Source: an uncultured Campylobacter sp.
GTDB lineage: Bacteria; Campylobacterota; Campylobacteria; Campylobacterales; Campylobacteraceae
NCBI RefSeq assembly: GCF_938045465.1
Contig: NZ_CALIBF010000093.1
Coordinates: forward strand, 1-16,676
Length of the DNA stretch: 16,676 nt
Direction: 5' to 3'
Shown here: positions 6,985-14,046 of the stretch, piece by piece
How the letters are laid out: each line of letters opens with the position of its first letter
How positions within the stretch are numbered: position 1 is the first letter of the stretch
Notes under the pieces: model-generated
The model's input: only the letters and a program-made list of their open reading frames with translations
Told to the model about the DNA's origin: nothing
Databases searched by the model: none
Program-made: the position numbers and the translations under genes

Positions 6985-8892
6985 CTACGTCTTTAGCGCG
7001 CTGGTTTGATACAGCTGCATCAGCTGCTCGTAAAACTCGCTCTCGCCGTGGCTCTGCAAGATCCCGCTGTTTGGAAAAAGCTCGTCGTAGAGCTTTTGCA
7101 GATCTGAAAACCGCGCGGGAAAAAGCTCGCTTAAAATCATCGCCGAGATCTCTTTACGCATAAAAATCGCGGGCGGCAAAATCCCCGCGCGCAGCAGAGC
7201 TTTGAGATTTTGAGTGCGGTAATGCACGTGATGATGAGCGCCGTGAGGGCAGTTTTTGGTGCTTACGAGCACCTTACACTTCTCGCAATAGACGTATTCG
7301 GGCATCAGCAAAATTTCGATTTCGCCGCGCTTTTGATACTCGTCCAGCACCGAATGCACGCCGCCGCCTTCGAAAAATAGCTCCATATTTGCGTGATTTT
7401 GCCCAAAAATTATTTTGTTTATACCTAAATTTTTTGCGATTGCGCACTGCAGTGCGGGCTTGTCGTCAAAAATCGCAAGCGAGCCCAGATCGATCATCAT
7501 GGCGCGTTGCGCAACCAAAAAATTTTGCAGCAAATAGCTTAGCGTTTTTTTGCGTAGTTCGTAGGGCAGGGCATCCGTGCTATTCGTGCCGGTTAAAAAA
7601 ATCACCACGAAATCCGCCTTATCGATCATATGCCTAATCAGCCGCTCATGCACGCGGTGGATCGGATCGGCACAGGTAAAAAACGCTGAAATTTTAGGCG
7701 CGGCAAGCGAGCTTGCGACTTTTTTTATGCGCGCGATTTGCTCTGCAAGCTCATTTTTTAGCAGCGTGATGCGCCCTTGCACCGCAGTTTGCTCTGCGTA
7801 CGCGTTTTGAAATACTGAGCCTGCGACCTCGCTTGCGCTTGGAGCATAAACGTCGCTAACGTCTATGCGCGCGACAAGCTCATAATAGGCGGGATTTGCA
7901 GCGGAATTTTTGATGAAATTTTCGGTGGAATTTGAGATAAAATTTCCCGCCGAATTTGCTACGGATTTTGCATCTGCGCTGCAAACGCGATTGAGTGCGG
8001 AATTTTCGGCAAAGCTCTGCGCGGAATTTACCGCAGAATTTTCACTGGAGCTTTTCTCCAAATCCAAAGCGGCGTTGTTTGCAGATTTTACATCTGTGCT
8101 GCGAGTAAAAGTTTGATCATAGCACGCAGCAAGACTTTCTATATGGTCTAAGCCCTCGCTTGTGGCGTTTATAGCGCTTTGCGCACTTGCAGTGCGCGCG
8201 AAATCCGTGCCGCTTTCTGCAAAATTCTGCTCGTTTTGCGCCGCGGCAGAAACTCCATCCTGCAAGTTGAGCGATCCTTTGGCTAGCAAATACGCGCCGC
8301 TCTCGCCGCTAAGCGAATTTTTGGCGTGTTCAGCTATGCCGTCCTTGCTAAGATAAAGCTCCAAAATATCGCCCTTTTTTGCGTCCGCGCAGGAAAAAAC
8401 GAAATTTATGCCGCATACGCTTAGCTTGCTTGGGCGCAGTAGCTCGCAGCTCTTGCCGAAAGCGCCGTTTGCGAGTAGGCTCAAGACGTTTAGGTCGGAG
8501 CGCGAGATCACTATCTTGCGGATTTGCGTTGCGCTATTATTTGCGCCTTTGCTCTCGCTTCCGGCTTGCTCTGCTTTTAAATTTCTTGCCGCTCCCTTAG
8601 CTTGCACCTCATCTTTTCTAGCATTGCTCGCTTTTGACATTTTTAAATTCCGCATCGTTTTTAAATCACGCTTTGCTTTTGAGCTCTGTGATGCTTTTAA
8701 ATTTTGCTTCGCTTCTAAATTCTGCGCCGCGTCACTCGAAGCTTTTGCGATGTTTAGAGTTTTTATGCCGCTTAAAATTCCTTCACTTTCAAGCGGTTTT
8801 ATTTCGTTTAAATTGCCGGTATCGCGTGAAATTTCTGTCCCGTCTGCGATCCATGCCGAGCGCGCGCGGCTATTTTTTTCTTGCGATGCCAT
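6985..8892 (-). CDS. ATP-sulfurylase-like nucleotidylyltransferase with degenerate active site and low-complexity inserts
   Basis: Homologues are usually annotated sulfate adenylyltransferase (from memory Cj1609, next to the same neighbours). Numbering is from an upstream in-frame ATG at 8934; I prefer the ATG at 8892 (residue 15, MASQEK), which has AAAAGGA upstream and gives 635 residues. An N-terminal sulfurylase-like region (about 138-228 and 348-366) precedes the nucleotidylyltransferase domain (about 410-610). FFTCADPIHRVHE (418-430) matches FQTRNPxHRAHE but lacks the catalytic Q, R and N, retaining H426-x-x-H429. GQNHAN (511-516) replaces GRDHAG, and YRTQNLK (572-578) replaces SGTxLR. 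A Cys/His cluster (C550, C553, C562, several His at 564-571) could bind zinc. Residues 60-135 and 228-348 are low-complexity (NLK and NSA/ENS repeats), making the protein far longer than a typical ~390-residue relative. Sulfate activation is doubtful; another substrate is likelier. The start overlaps the upstream regulator gene by 23 bp. Confidence 0.8.
   Translation of the reverse strand: MASQEKNSRARSAWIADGTEISRDTGNLNEIKPLESEGILSGIKTLNIAKASSDAAQNLEAKQNLKASQSSKAKRDLKTMRNLKMSKASNARKDEVQAKGAARNLKAEQAGSESKGANNSATQIRKIVISRSDLNVLSLLANGAFGKSCELLRPSKLSVCGINFVFSCADAKKGDILELYLSKDGIAEHAKNSLSGESGAYLLAKGSLNLQDGVSAAAQNEQNFAESGTDFARTASAQSAINATSEGLDHIESLAACYDQTFTRSTDVKSANNAALDLEKSSSENSAVNSAQSFAENSALNRVCSADAKSVANSAGNFISNSTENFIKNSAANPAYYELVARIDVSDVYAPSASEVAGSVFQNAYAEQTAVQGRITLLKNELAEQIARIKKVASSLAAPKISAFFTCADPIHRVHERLIRHMIDKADFVVIFLTGTNSTDALPYELRKKTLSYLLQNFLVAQRAMMIDLGSLAIFDDKPALQCAIAKNLGINKIIFGQNHANMELFFEGGGVHSVLDEYQKRGEIEILLMPEYVYCEKCKVLVSTKNCPHGAHHHVHYRTQNLKALLRAGILPPAIFMRKEISAMILSELFPARFSDLQKLYDELFPNSGILQSHGESEFYEQLMQLYQTSALKT
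7891..8253. repeat. GCGGAATTT-type repeats inside the coding region
   Basis: Within the sulfurylase-like gene, GCGGAATTT, GGTGGAATTT, GCCGAATTT and GCAGAATTT recur (for example near 7903, 7926, 7950, 8008, 8032), giving the protein its NSA / ENS / ENF repeats. The words resemble those of the neighbouring gene-free DNA, but here they keep an open frame of about 120 codons. Confidence 0.5.
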
Positions 8893-9733
8893 ATTTTTTC
8901 CTTTTCTCCCAAAGCGATTTTCGCGAAATCCCAAGTGCCGCCGCCAGATCGGAGTCGAAATACTCGTCTTGGTGCGCTACGATCGTGAGCTTTACGTATT
9001 CTTCGATGCTTAAAATTTCACTGCGTTCTTTGCTGCTGCCAAGCGTAATTTCGTCGTTAAAGCCCTTTTGCGCGCCGATGGATCCGGCAATTAGGCGCAT
9101 GGATTTGGTTTTGCTTAGAAATTTTTCCTTCTGTGCGCCGCTTAGGCTATCAAAATCTGGTGCGTAAAAAATCTCCGCGCCGCATTCTAGCGGCTCAGGG
9201 TCTTGTGCGGATAAAATTTTAAGGCGCGATTTTAGCGCAAGCGCGATCTTAAATACCGCCGCAGCTCGCGCTGCCGCATCGCCGCGCAAAAGAAGCGGAA
9301 ATTTTATCTGCGCTAAACGCGCGGGCGGTATTTCGCACGAAAGAGAGATCTCTTTAAGCAACGCTTCGTAGGCTTCGTTTTGCGATTTTAGCGAGCGAAA
9401 CTGCGCGTAGTGCTCGATCTTTTTGATGAGTTCCTCTATCATAAAGGGCTTTTGGATATAATCCGTAGCGCCCGCTTTTACGGGGTTTAGCACCGTTTCG
9501 CTATCGACGTAGGCGACCATCAAAATTATGATCGAGCGCCTAAATTTCTCGATCAGCGGATAAAAGCTCGCGCCGCTCCAGCTCGTAGAGAGCAGCACCG
9601 CCTCAAACTCCTCCGTAAGGCCCGCCGCGGCCGCCAAACTCGTCGCGTTAGTGCATTCATGTCCCAGCGCACCGAGCTTGTTTGCGATACTTTGAGCAAG
9701 ATAGCTTTCGCTCTCGATTATTAAAATTTTCAT
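8870..9733 (-). CDS. HP1021-type atypical orphan response regulator
   Basis: A 287-residue DNA-binding regulator with an N-terminal receiver-like domain (about 1-115), a middle region and a C-terminal helix-turn-helix (about 255-285, SDLAAALGISRKSLWEKRKK). It sits directly after ispDF, the position of HP1021 in H. pylori and of Cj1608 in C. jejuni. HP1021-family proteins act without phosphorylation and control many genes and chromosome replication initiation. The sequence agrees: the phospho-acceptor Asp is replaced by Ser49 (EAVLLSTSW), the Thr/Ser switch position is Val73, and the acidic pocket is only E7/E9, while Lys95 of IQKPF is kept. The ATG overlaps the ispDF stop (ATGA, 9730-9733), so the two are translationally coupled. 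The helix-turn-helix resembles the Fis/NtrC type. No histidine kinase gene is nearby. Confidence 0.88.
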   Translation of the reverse strand: MKILIIESESYLAQSIANKLGALGHECTNATSLAAAAGLTEEFEAVLLSTSWSGASFYPLIEKFRRSIIILMVAYVDSETVLNPVKAGATDYIQKPFMIEELIKKIEHYAQFRSLKSQNEAYEALLKEISLSCEIPPARLAQIKFPLLLRGDAAARAAAVFKIALALKSRLKILSAQDPEPLECGAEIFYAPDFDSLSGAQKEKFLSKTKSMRLIAGSIGAQKGFNDEITLGSSKERSEILSIEEYVKLTIVAHQDEYFDSDLAAALGISRKSLWEKRKKYGIARKK

Positions 9734-11052
9734 GCGCCCCGCGCCTTTACTGCGTGCTTTTGCCAGTCGTAAAATTTCAAGCTTACCGCAGCCTGAGCGG
9801 CGATGCCCTCGCTTCTGCCCGTAAATCCCAGCCCTTCGGTCGTGGTCGCTTTGACATTGACGCGCGCGCAGTTTAAAATTTCGCTTAAAACCTCTTGCAT
9901 CTGCGCTTTGTAGGCTCCGATCTTCGGGCGCTGCGCGATGATCGTAATATCGGCATTTACGAGCTCGTAGCCGTAGCCTCTGACGCGCCGCATTACATTT
10001 CGTAACAGCTCCTTGCTGTCAGCGCCTTTAAATTTGACATCGCTGTCTGGGAAGAGCTCACCGATGTCGCCCAGCATCGCTGCGCCGCAAATAGCGTCGA
10101 TTAGGGCATGGATTGCTACGTCGCCATCGCTGTGCGCGATCAGCGCGAACTCGCACGGAATTTTCACGCCGCCGAGCACGATGCCCGCGCCTTTTTCAAG
10201 CGCGTGCACGTCGTAACCCGTGCCGCAAAAGATATCGCGCGAGCAGGGTTTTAAATTTAACGCCGCCAGATCGCTTACGCGCGTGATCTTAAGTGCGCCC
10301 GCTTCGCCTTTTATAAACTTTAATCGTCCGCCCGCGCTGCCGACTGCCGCGCTGTCGTCGGTAAAAGCTTCGCTTCCATCAAGCGCCTTTTTAAGCAGCG
10401 CCGTGCGCGAGAGCTGCGGCGTTTGGATGAGGCGTAGATCCTCCCTCTTAACTACGTCCTTGCCGAGGTAGGTCGTGTCGTTTACGCCAAGATAGGGGCT
10501 GATGCAGTCTGCGCCTCCTAAATTTCGTATCAGCGAAGAGATTAGCCCTGGCGAAATTTGTGCGCGGGCTACGTCGCTTACGAGCACGAGCTCGCTATCT
10601 ATGAGCTGCAGCGCGTTTTTTAGCGAGCTTTGGCGATTTGCACCGCCGGGGGCGAAGTGAAATTTTAAATTCGCAGGCCCGCATTCATACGCGTTGCATT
10701 CGACTTGAGCTTTAAAATTTTCCGCGCTCTGCGGCTTGCTTGCGTCGTTTAGATCGTCTGCGCCGCATTCGATCCCGCCCTGCTTTCTTTGAAATTTATA
10801 CTCGCTCGTGTCGCACTCTGCGCTTTTGCCGCGCGCCGAAGCCGAGCTGCACGCATAGAGGCGCTCGCAATAGCCCACGTCCTCCTCGTTTACGGCTATT
10901 ATGATTTTTTTAAATGTGTGCGCCCGCGCAATGCTCTGCGCGACGTATTGCCAAAGCGGCAGCTCGCCCACGCGCAGCCACTGCTTTTTGACGCTCAGCT
11001 CAAACCTGCTCGAATCGCCCGCGGCGAGCAAAATCAGCGATATATCTTTCAA
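9730..11052 (-). CDS. ispDF: Bifunctional MEP-pathway enzyme IspD-IspF
   Basis: A 440-residue fusion of 2-C-methyl-D-erythritol 4-phosphate cytidylyltransferase (IspD, about 1-265) and 2-C-methyl-D-erythritol 2,4-cyclodiphosphate synthase (IspF, about 273-430), cytoplasmic enzymes of isoprenoid precursor synthesis. IspD marks: LLAAGDSSRF (8-17), K22/K23, GGANRQSSLKNAL (136-148), LVSDVARA (157-164). IspF marks: GYDVHAL (279-285; metal ligands D281 and H283), AHSDGDVAIHALIDA (306-320), FPDSD (334-338), ATTTEGLGFTGRSEGIA (402-418). IspD carries a ~62-residue insert (about 67-128, rich in Ala/Ser/Glu/Cys) between the NEEDVGYCERL strand-helix and FHFAPGGANRQ. Translation starts at TTG 11052 with AAGGA upstream (11063-11059). 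It heads the operon ispDF, regulator, sulfurylase-like gene. Confidence 0.95.
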   Translation of the reverse strand: MKDISLILLAAGDSSRFELSVKKQWLRVGELPLWQYVAQSIARAHTFKKIIIAVNEEDVGYCERLYACSSASARGKSAECDTSEYKFQRKQGGIECGADDLNDASKPQSAENFKAQVECNAYECGPANLKFHFAPGGANRQSSLKNALQLIDSELVLVSDVARAQISPGLISSLIRNLGGADCISPYLGVNDTTYLGKDVVKREDLRLIQTPQLSRTALLKKALDGSEAFTDDSAAVGSAGGRLKFIKGEAGALKITRVSDLAALNLKPCSRDIFCGTGYDVHALEKGAGIVLGGVKIPCEFALIAHSDGDVAIHALIDAICGAAMLGDIGELFPDSDVKFKGADSKELLRNVMRRVRGYGYELVNADITIIAQRPKIGAYKAQMQEVLSEILNCARVNVKATTTEGLGFTGRSEGIAAQAAVSLKFYDWQKHAVKARGA

Positions 11053-11079
11053 ATTTTATCCTTGAAATTTTGTTACGAA

Positions 11080-11085
11080 ATTATA
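11080..11085 (-). promoter_or_regulatory. -10 element for the ispDF operon
   Basis: Minus strand 11085-11080 reads TATAAT, placing a transcription start near 11073 and a ~20 nt leader before the TTG start of ispDF, which has AAGGA at 11063-11059. No conserved -35 is evident, as is common in Campylobacter. The thiC promoter diverges about 150 bp away. Confidence 0.45.
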
Positions 11086-11230
11086 CGTATTAAAAATGAA
11101 AGCAAAATTAATCGCGGCTTGCGAGCTAAAATATCTTAAACTTAGGCGTAAATTTACGCGGCGCGGCGGCGAAATTTCAGCTTACGTTACGAAAATAAAC
11201 GGCAAAAGAAAAGTAAGGATTAATGAAATT

Positions 11231-11241
11231 TGTTATATTAT
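11231..11241 (+). promoter_or_regulatory. -10 region for thiC-mrp
   Basis: TGTTATATTAT at 11231-11241 contains an extended -10 (TG-T-TATATT, with an alternative TATTAT at 11236). Transcription would begin near 11246, giving a ~24 nt leader with AGGCGAAA before the ATG at 11270. This leaves no room for a TPP riboswitch between promoter and start, and no THI-box sequence is visible upstream. Confidence 0.5.
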
Positions 11242-11269
11242 ACGCGCATTTTTAAGAAGCGAGGCGAAA

Positions 11270-12577
11270 ATGACCGAAAGCTGCGTATCACAGATCTATT
11301 TTGCAAAAAAGGGTGAGCCGACGCCGCAGATGAGAGAGGTCGCGCAAAGCGAGCGCATGGACGTGCGGGTCTTGTGTGATCTTATCGCGCAAGGAAGAGC
11401 GATCATCCCCGCAAACGTTAATCACAAAAGCCTAAAACCCGTCGGTATCGGGCGCGCGCTGCGGTGCAAGATCAATGCAAACATCGGCTCCTCGGGCACG
11501 ACGAGCGATATTGAGGGCGAGCTGGAAAAGTTTGAGGTCTGCTTAAAGTACGGCGCCGATACGGTGATGGATCTAAGCACGGGCGGCGATTTGGACGAGA
11601 TCCGCGCCGCGATAATCGAGCGCTCGCCCGTACCCATAGGCACGGTGCCGATCTATCAGATGATCCATGAGCTGGGCGATATTAAAAATTTAAAAACGAG
11701 CGCTATTCTTAGCACGATCGAGAAGCAAGCACGGCAGGGAGTGGATTATTTCACGATCCACGCGGGCTTTAAGCTCGAGTTTATGCCGCTGCTTTCCCGT
11801 CGCAAGATGGGTATCGTAAGCAGAGGTGGCTCGCTGATAGCGTCGTGGATGATGAAATTTCATAAGCAAAACCCCTTCTACGAAGCGTTTGATGAAATTT
11901 GCGATATCTGCGCCGCCTACGACGTATCGCTATCTCTAGGCGACGGCTTGCGCCCGGGCTGCTTATACGACGCAACCGACAAAGCGCAGCTTAGCGAGCT
12001 TGAAATTTTAGGCGAGCTGGCCCTGCGCGCGAATGAAAAAAACGTGCAGGTGATGATCGAGGGGCCGGGGCATATCCCGTTTAACGAGATCGAGCTAAAT
12101 ATGCAGCTAGAGCGCAAGCTCTGCCGCGACGCGCCATTTTACGTGCTGGGGCCGCTTCCGACCGATATCGGCGCGGGCTATGATCATATCAGCTCGGCTA
12201 TCGGCGGGACGATGGCTGCGTATTGCGGTGCTAGCATGCTCTGCTACGTAACGCCAAAGGAGCATCTGGGGCTTCCCAATGCAAGCGACGTCAGAGAGGG
12301 TATCATCGCGCATAAGATCGCCGCTCACGCCGCAGACATCGCGCTAGGCAAAGCGGGCGCGATAGAGCGCGATCACGAGATGAGCGATGCGAGGTATAAT
12401 TTTGATTGGAACAGGCAGTTTGAGCTTAGCTTCGATCCTGCGCATGCGCGCGAGCTGCACGACGAGAGCCTGGGCGATGAAATTTATAAAGGCGCGGAGT
12501 TTTGCTCGATGTGCGGGCCGAAATTTTGCGCATATAAAATCAGTAGAAATTTAACCGAAAATAAGGAGAAAGAATGA
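11270..12577 (+). CDS. thiC: Phosphomethylpyrimidine synthase ThiC (short form)
   Basis: ThiC is a radical-SAM enzyme that rearranges 5-aminoimidazole ribotide into hydroxymethylpyrimidine phosphate for thiamine. From the ATG at 11270 the protein has 435 residues, the short form common in Campylobacterota, without the N-terminal extension of E. coli ThiC. Typical blocks: NVNH near the N-terminus, KINANIGSSG, YGADTVMDLSTGGD, RSPVPIGTVPIYQ, DYFTIHAG, SRGGS, SLGDGLRPG, MIEGPGHIPFNEI, LGPLPTDIGAGYDHI, and the C-terminal 4Fe-4S motif C412-x2-C415-x4-C420 (FCSMCGPKFCA). The frame is open back to an ATG at 11096, but that start lacks a ribosome binding site and lies upstream of the -10 at 11231; the 11270 start has GAGGCGAAA. 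Its stop overlaps mrp by 4 bp. Confidence 0.96.
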   Translation: MTESCVSQIYFAKKGEPTPQMREVAQSERMDVRVLCDLIAQGRAIIPANVNHKSLKPVGIGRALRCKINANIGSSGTTSDIEGELEKFEVCLKYGADTVMDLSTGGDLDEIRAAIIERSPVPIGTVPIYQMIHELGDIKNLKTSAILSTIEKQARQGVDYFTIHAGFKLEFMPLLSRRKMGIVSRGGSLIASWMMKFHKQNPFYEAFDEICDICAAYDVSLSLGDGLRPGCLYDATDKAQLSELEILGELALRANEKNVQVMIEGPGHIPFNEIELNMQLERKLCRDAPFYVLGPLPTDIGAGYDHISSAIGGTMAAYCGASMLCYVTPKEHLGLPNASDVREGIIAHKIAAHAADIALGKAGAIERDHEMSDARYNFDWNRQFELSFDPAHARELHDESLGDEIYKGAEFCSMCGPKFCAYKISRNLTENKEKE

Positions 12578-13668
12578 GTAAAGACGAAGTCTTAAATTTG
12601 CTTAAAAGCGTGATCTATCCGGGCTTTTCTAAAAGCATCGTGGATTTTGGATTTGTAAAAGAGGTCGAGATCGGCGATAGAATTTTCGTAGGGATCGAAA
12701 TCCCCAGCGCCAAGCCTGAGATCGCCGCAGAGCTCAGATCGGCGGTGCAAAAGGTGCTTGGCGCGGACGTGGAAATTTTAATCAAACAGCCCAAGATCGC
12801 CGAGGAAAAGAGCAACTCTCGCAGCGGTAAAAATATCGCGCCGCAGATCAAGCATTTCGTGATGATCAGCAGCGGCAAGGGCGGCGTAGGCAAGAGCACG
12901 ACGACGCTAAATTTAGCCATCAGCACGGCAAAGCTCGGCAAGAGGGTGGGGATTTTGGACGCCGATATTTACGGACCGAACTTGCCGCGAATGCTGGGGG
13001 AGGATAAGACGCAAGCAAGCGTCGTGGGGCAGAAGCTAAAGCCGATCTTAAGCCACGGCGTGGAGATGATGAGCATGGGCGTGCTGATGGAGGAGGGCGC
13101 GAGCCTTATCTGGCGCGGCTCTATGATAATGAAGGCGATCGAGCAGCTGCTAAAAGACGTGGCGTGGAGCGACCTGGACGTGCTATTTTTGGATATGCCT
13201 CCGGGCACGGGCGACGCGCAGCTTACGCTCGCTCAGAGCGTGCCGGTGACGGCGGGCGTGTGCGTCACGACGCCGCAGACGGTCGCGCTGGACGATAGCG
13301 CACGCGGGCTTGATATGTTCGAAAAGCTCCACATCCCGATCGCAGGCCTTATCGAGAATATGAGCGGCTTCATCTGCCCAGATAACGGCAAGGAGTACGA
13401 TATCTTCGGTCGCGGTGGCGCGCAAAAGCTGGCGCAGCGATACAATACCGAAGTAATCGGCGAGATCCCGATCGAGATCGCTATCCGCGAGGGCGGCGAC
13501 AGCGGCAAGCCGGTGAGCTTCTACGCGCCGGATTCTTTAAGTGCGAAGCGCTACGAAGATGCCGCGCGCAAGCTGTGGGAGAAGATCGAGAAGATCGATC
13601 GCGAGGAGCTAGCGGACAACTCCGCGATCCAGCCGGTGATGGACGGCAAGAGCGCCTGCTCGAATTAG
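12574..13668 (+). CDS. mrp: Mrp/ApbC-family Fe-S cluster carrier ATPase
   Basis: A 364-residue cytoplasmic P-loop ATPase of the Mrp/NBP35/ApbC family, which binds and hands over Fe-S clusters. Residues about 4-72 form the DUF59/MIP18 domain; the deviant Walker A is SSGKGGVGKST (99-109); the switch block is LDADIYGPNLP (128-138); Walker B is FLDMPPGTGDAQLT (205-218). Oddity: the usual carboxy-terminal C-x-x-C that dimers use to hold a 4Fe-4S cluster reads CPDN (C268, N271), so the second cysteine is missing; a further cysteine is C362 near the C-terminus. SD AAGGAGAAAGA precedes the ATG, which overlaps thiC (ATGA, 12574-12577). Coupling with thiC makes sense because ThiC needs a 4Fe-4S cluster. 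The last codons and stop lie in a 22 bp sequence repeated at 14047-14068. Confidence 0.94.
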   Translation: MSKDEVLNLLKSVIYPGFSKSIVDFGFVKEVEIGDRIFVGIEIPSAKPEIAAELRSAVQKVLGADVEILIKQPKIAEEKSNSRSGKNIAPQIKHFVMISSGKGGVGKSTTTLNLAISTAKLGKRVGILDADIYGPNLPRMLGEDKTQASVVGQKLKPILSHGVEMMSMGVLMEEGASLIWRGSMIMKAIEQLLKDVAWSDLDVLFLDMPPGTGDAQLTLAQSVPVTAGVCVTTPQTVALDDSARGLDMFEKLHIPIAGLIENMSGFICPDNGKEYDIFGRGGAQKLAQRYNTEVIGEIPIEIAIREGGDSGKPVSFYAPDSLSAKRYEDAARKLWEKIEKIDREELADNSAIQPVMDGKSACSN

Positions 13669-13669
13669 G
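13648..13669 (+). repeat. 22 bp direct repeat, left copy (mrp 3' end)
   Basis: This copy covers the last codons and TAG stop of mrp: it begins AAGAGCGCCT and ends CGAATTAGG, with an internal GAGC-GCCT-GCTC inverted repeat. An identical copy lies at 14047-14068; sequence differs immediately outside the 22 bp on both sides. It brackets the glycine-zipper gene like a target-site duplication or recombination site. Confidence 0.9.
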
Positions 13670-13698
13670 ATTATTTTGAAATTATAAGGAGTAAAAAA

Positions 13699-14035
13699 AT
13701 GAAAGAAAAACCAAAATGCCCACATTGTGGAACGAATGAATATGTTGTTTTGGATAATACCGGCAAAGTCGTAGGAACCGGTACGGGAATTGCAGTGGGG
13801 GGGGGCGGCAGGCTATTGTGGCACAACGGCTGGAGCGACGGCGGGTGCTGCAATTGGCTCTGCAATCATGCCCGGTATCGGAACTGCCATAGGAGCTGTA
13901 GCCGGTGGAGCTATGGGTTTTTTAACTGGAGCAGCTGCAGGAGGAGTAGTTGGTAATAAAGTTGGTGAGGCAATTGATGATGCACGGGCTTCTTATAAAT
14001 GCAATAAATGCGGTCATGAATTTAATGGAGATTAA
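13699..14035 (+). CDS. glycine-zipper protein with zinc-ribbon ends; frame broken at a G9 tract
   Basis: Two overlapping frames make up one gene. From the ATG at 13699 (AAGGAG upstream) the protein starts MKEKPKCPHCGTNEYVV and then, at the G tract 13797-13805, leaves the sensible frame and stops at about 13956. The +1 frame continues through a glycine zipper to a second CxxC (YKCNKCGHEF) and stops at 14035. Removing one G (8 G) joins them into 111 residues with Gly at 41, 45, 49, 53, 61, 65, 69, 73, 77, 81, 85 and 89, that is every fourth residue except 57. Paired CPHC (C7, C10) and CNKC (C101, C104) would make a rubredoxin-like zinc knuckle around a membrane-inserting zipper hairpin. The gene is compact, without its own obvious promoter, so it probably relies on thiC-mrp read-through. 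Function unknown. Phase variation, recent frameshift or sequencing error are all possible. Confidence 0.75.
13797..13805 (+). repeat. poly-G tract, nine G
   Basis: Nine consecutive G (T-G9-C) lie inside the glycine-zipper gene. Tracts of this kind are the standard phase-variation device of Campylobacter. At nine G the gene is out of frame; eight or eleven G would restore the full-length product. Confidence 0.85.
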
Positions 14036-14046
14036 GAATGTAATGT

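Noticed and set aside
8893..8934. ATG 8934 as start of the sulfurylase-like gene
   Set aside because: The ATG at 8892 has AAAAGGA at good spacing, whereas 8934 lies deeper inside the regulator gene and has no clear SD.
8408..9013. 201-codon plus-strand frame opposite the sulfurylase-like gene and the regulator
   Set aside because: It spans the overlap of two good minus-strand genes; its Leu/Phe/Ala/Ser-rich translation mirrors their codon bias.
11053..11269. TPP riboswitch before thiC
   Set aside because: No CTGAGA or other THI-box core is visible, and the likely promoter leaves only a ~24 nt leader.
11096..11269. N-terminal extension of ThiC from the ATG at 11096
   Set aside because: The 58 extra residues are basic and unlike ThiC, the ATG has no SD, and the -10 at 11231 lies downstream of it.
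13183..13508. Minus-strand frames inside mrp (13183-13425 and 13233-13508)
   Set aside because: They are antisense shadows of the conserved ATPase gene without start signals.
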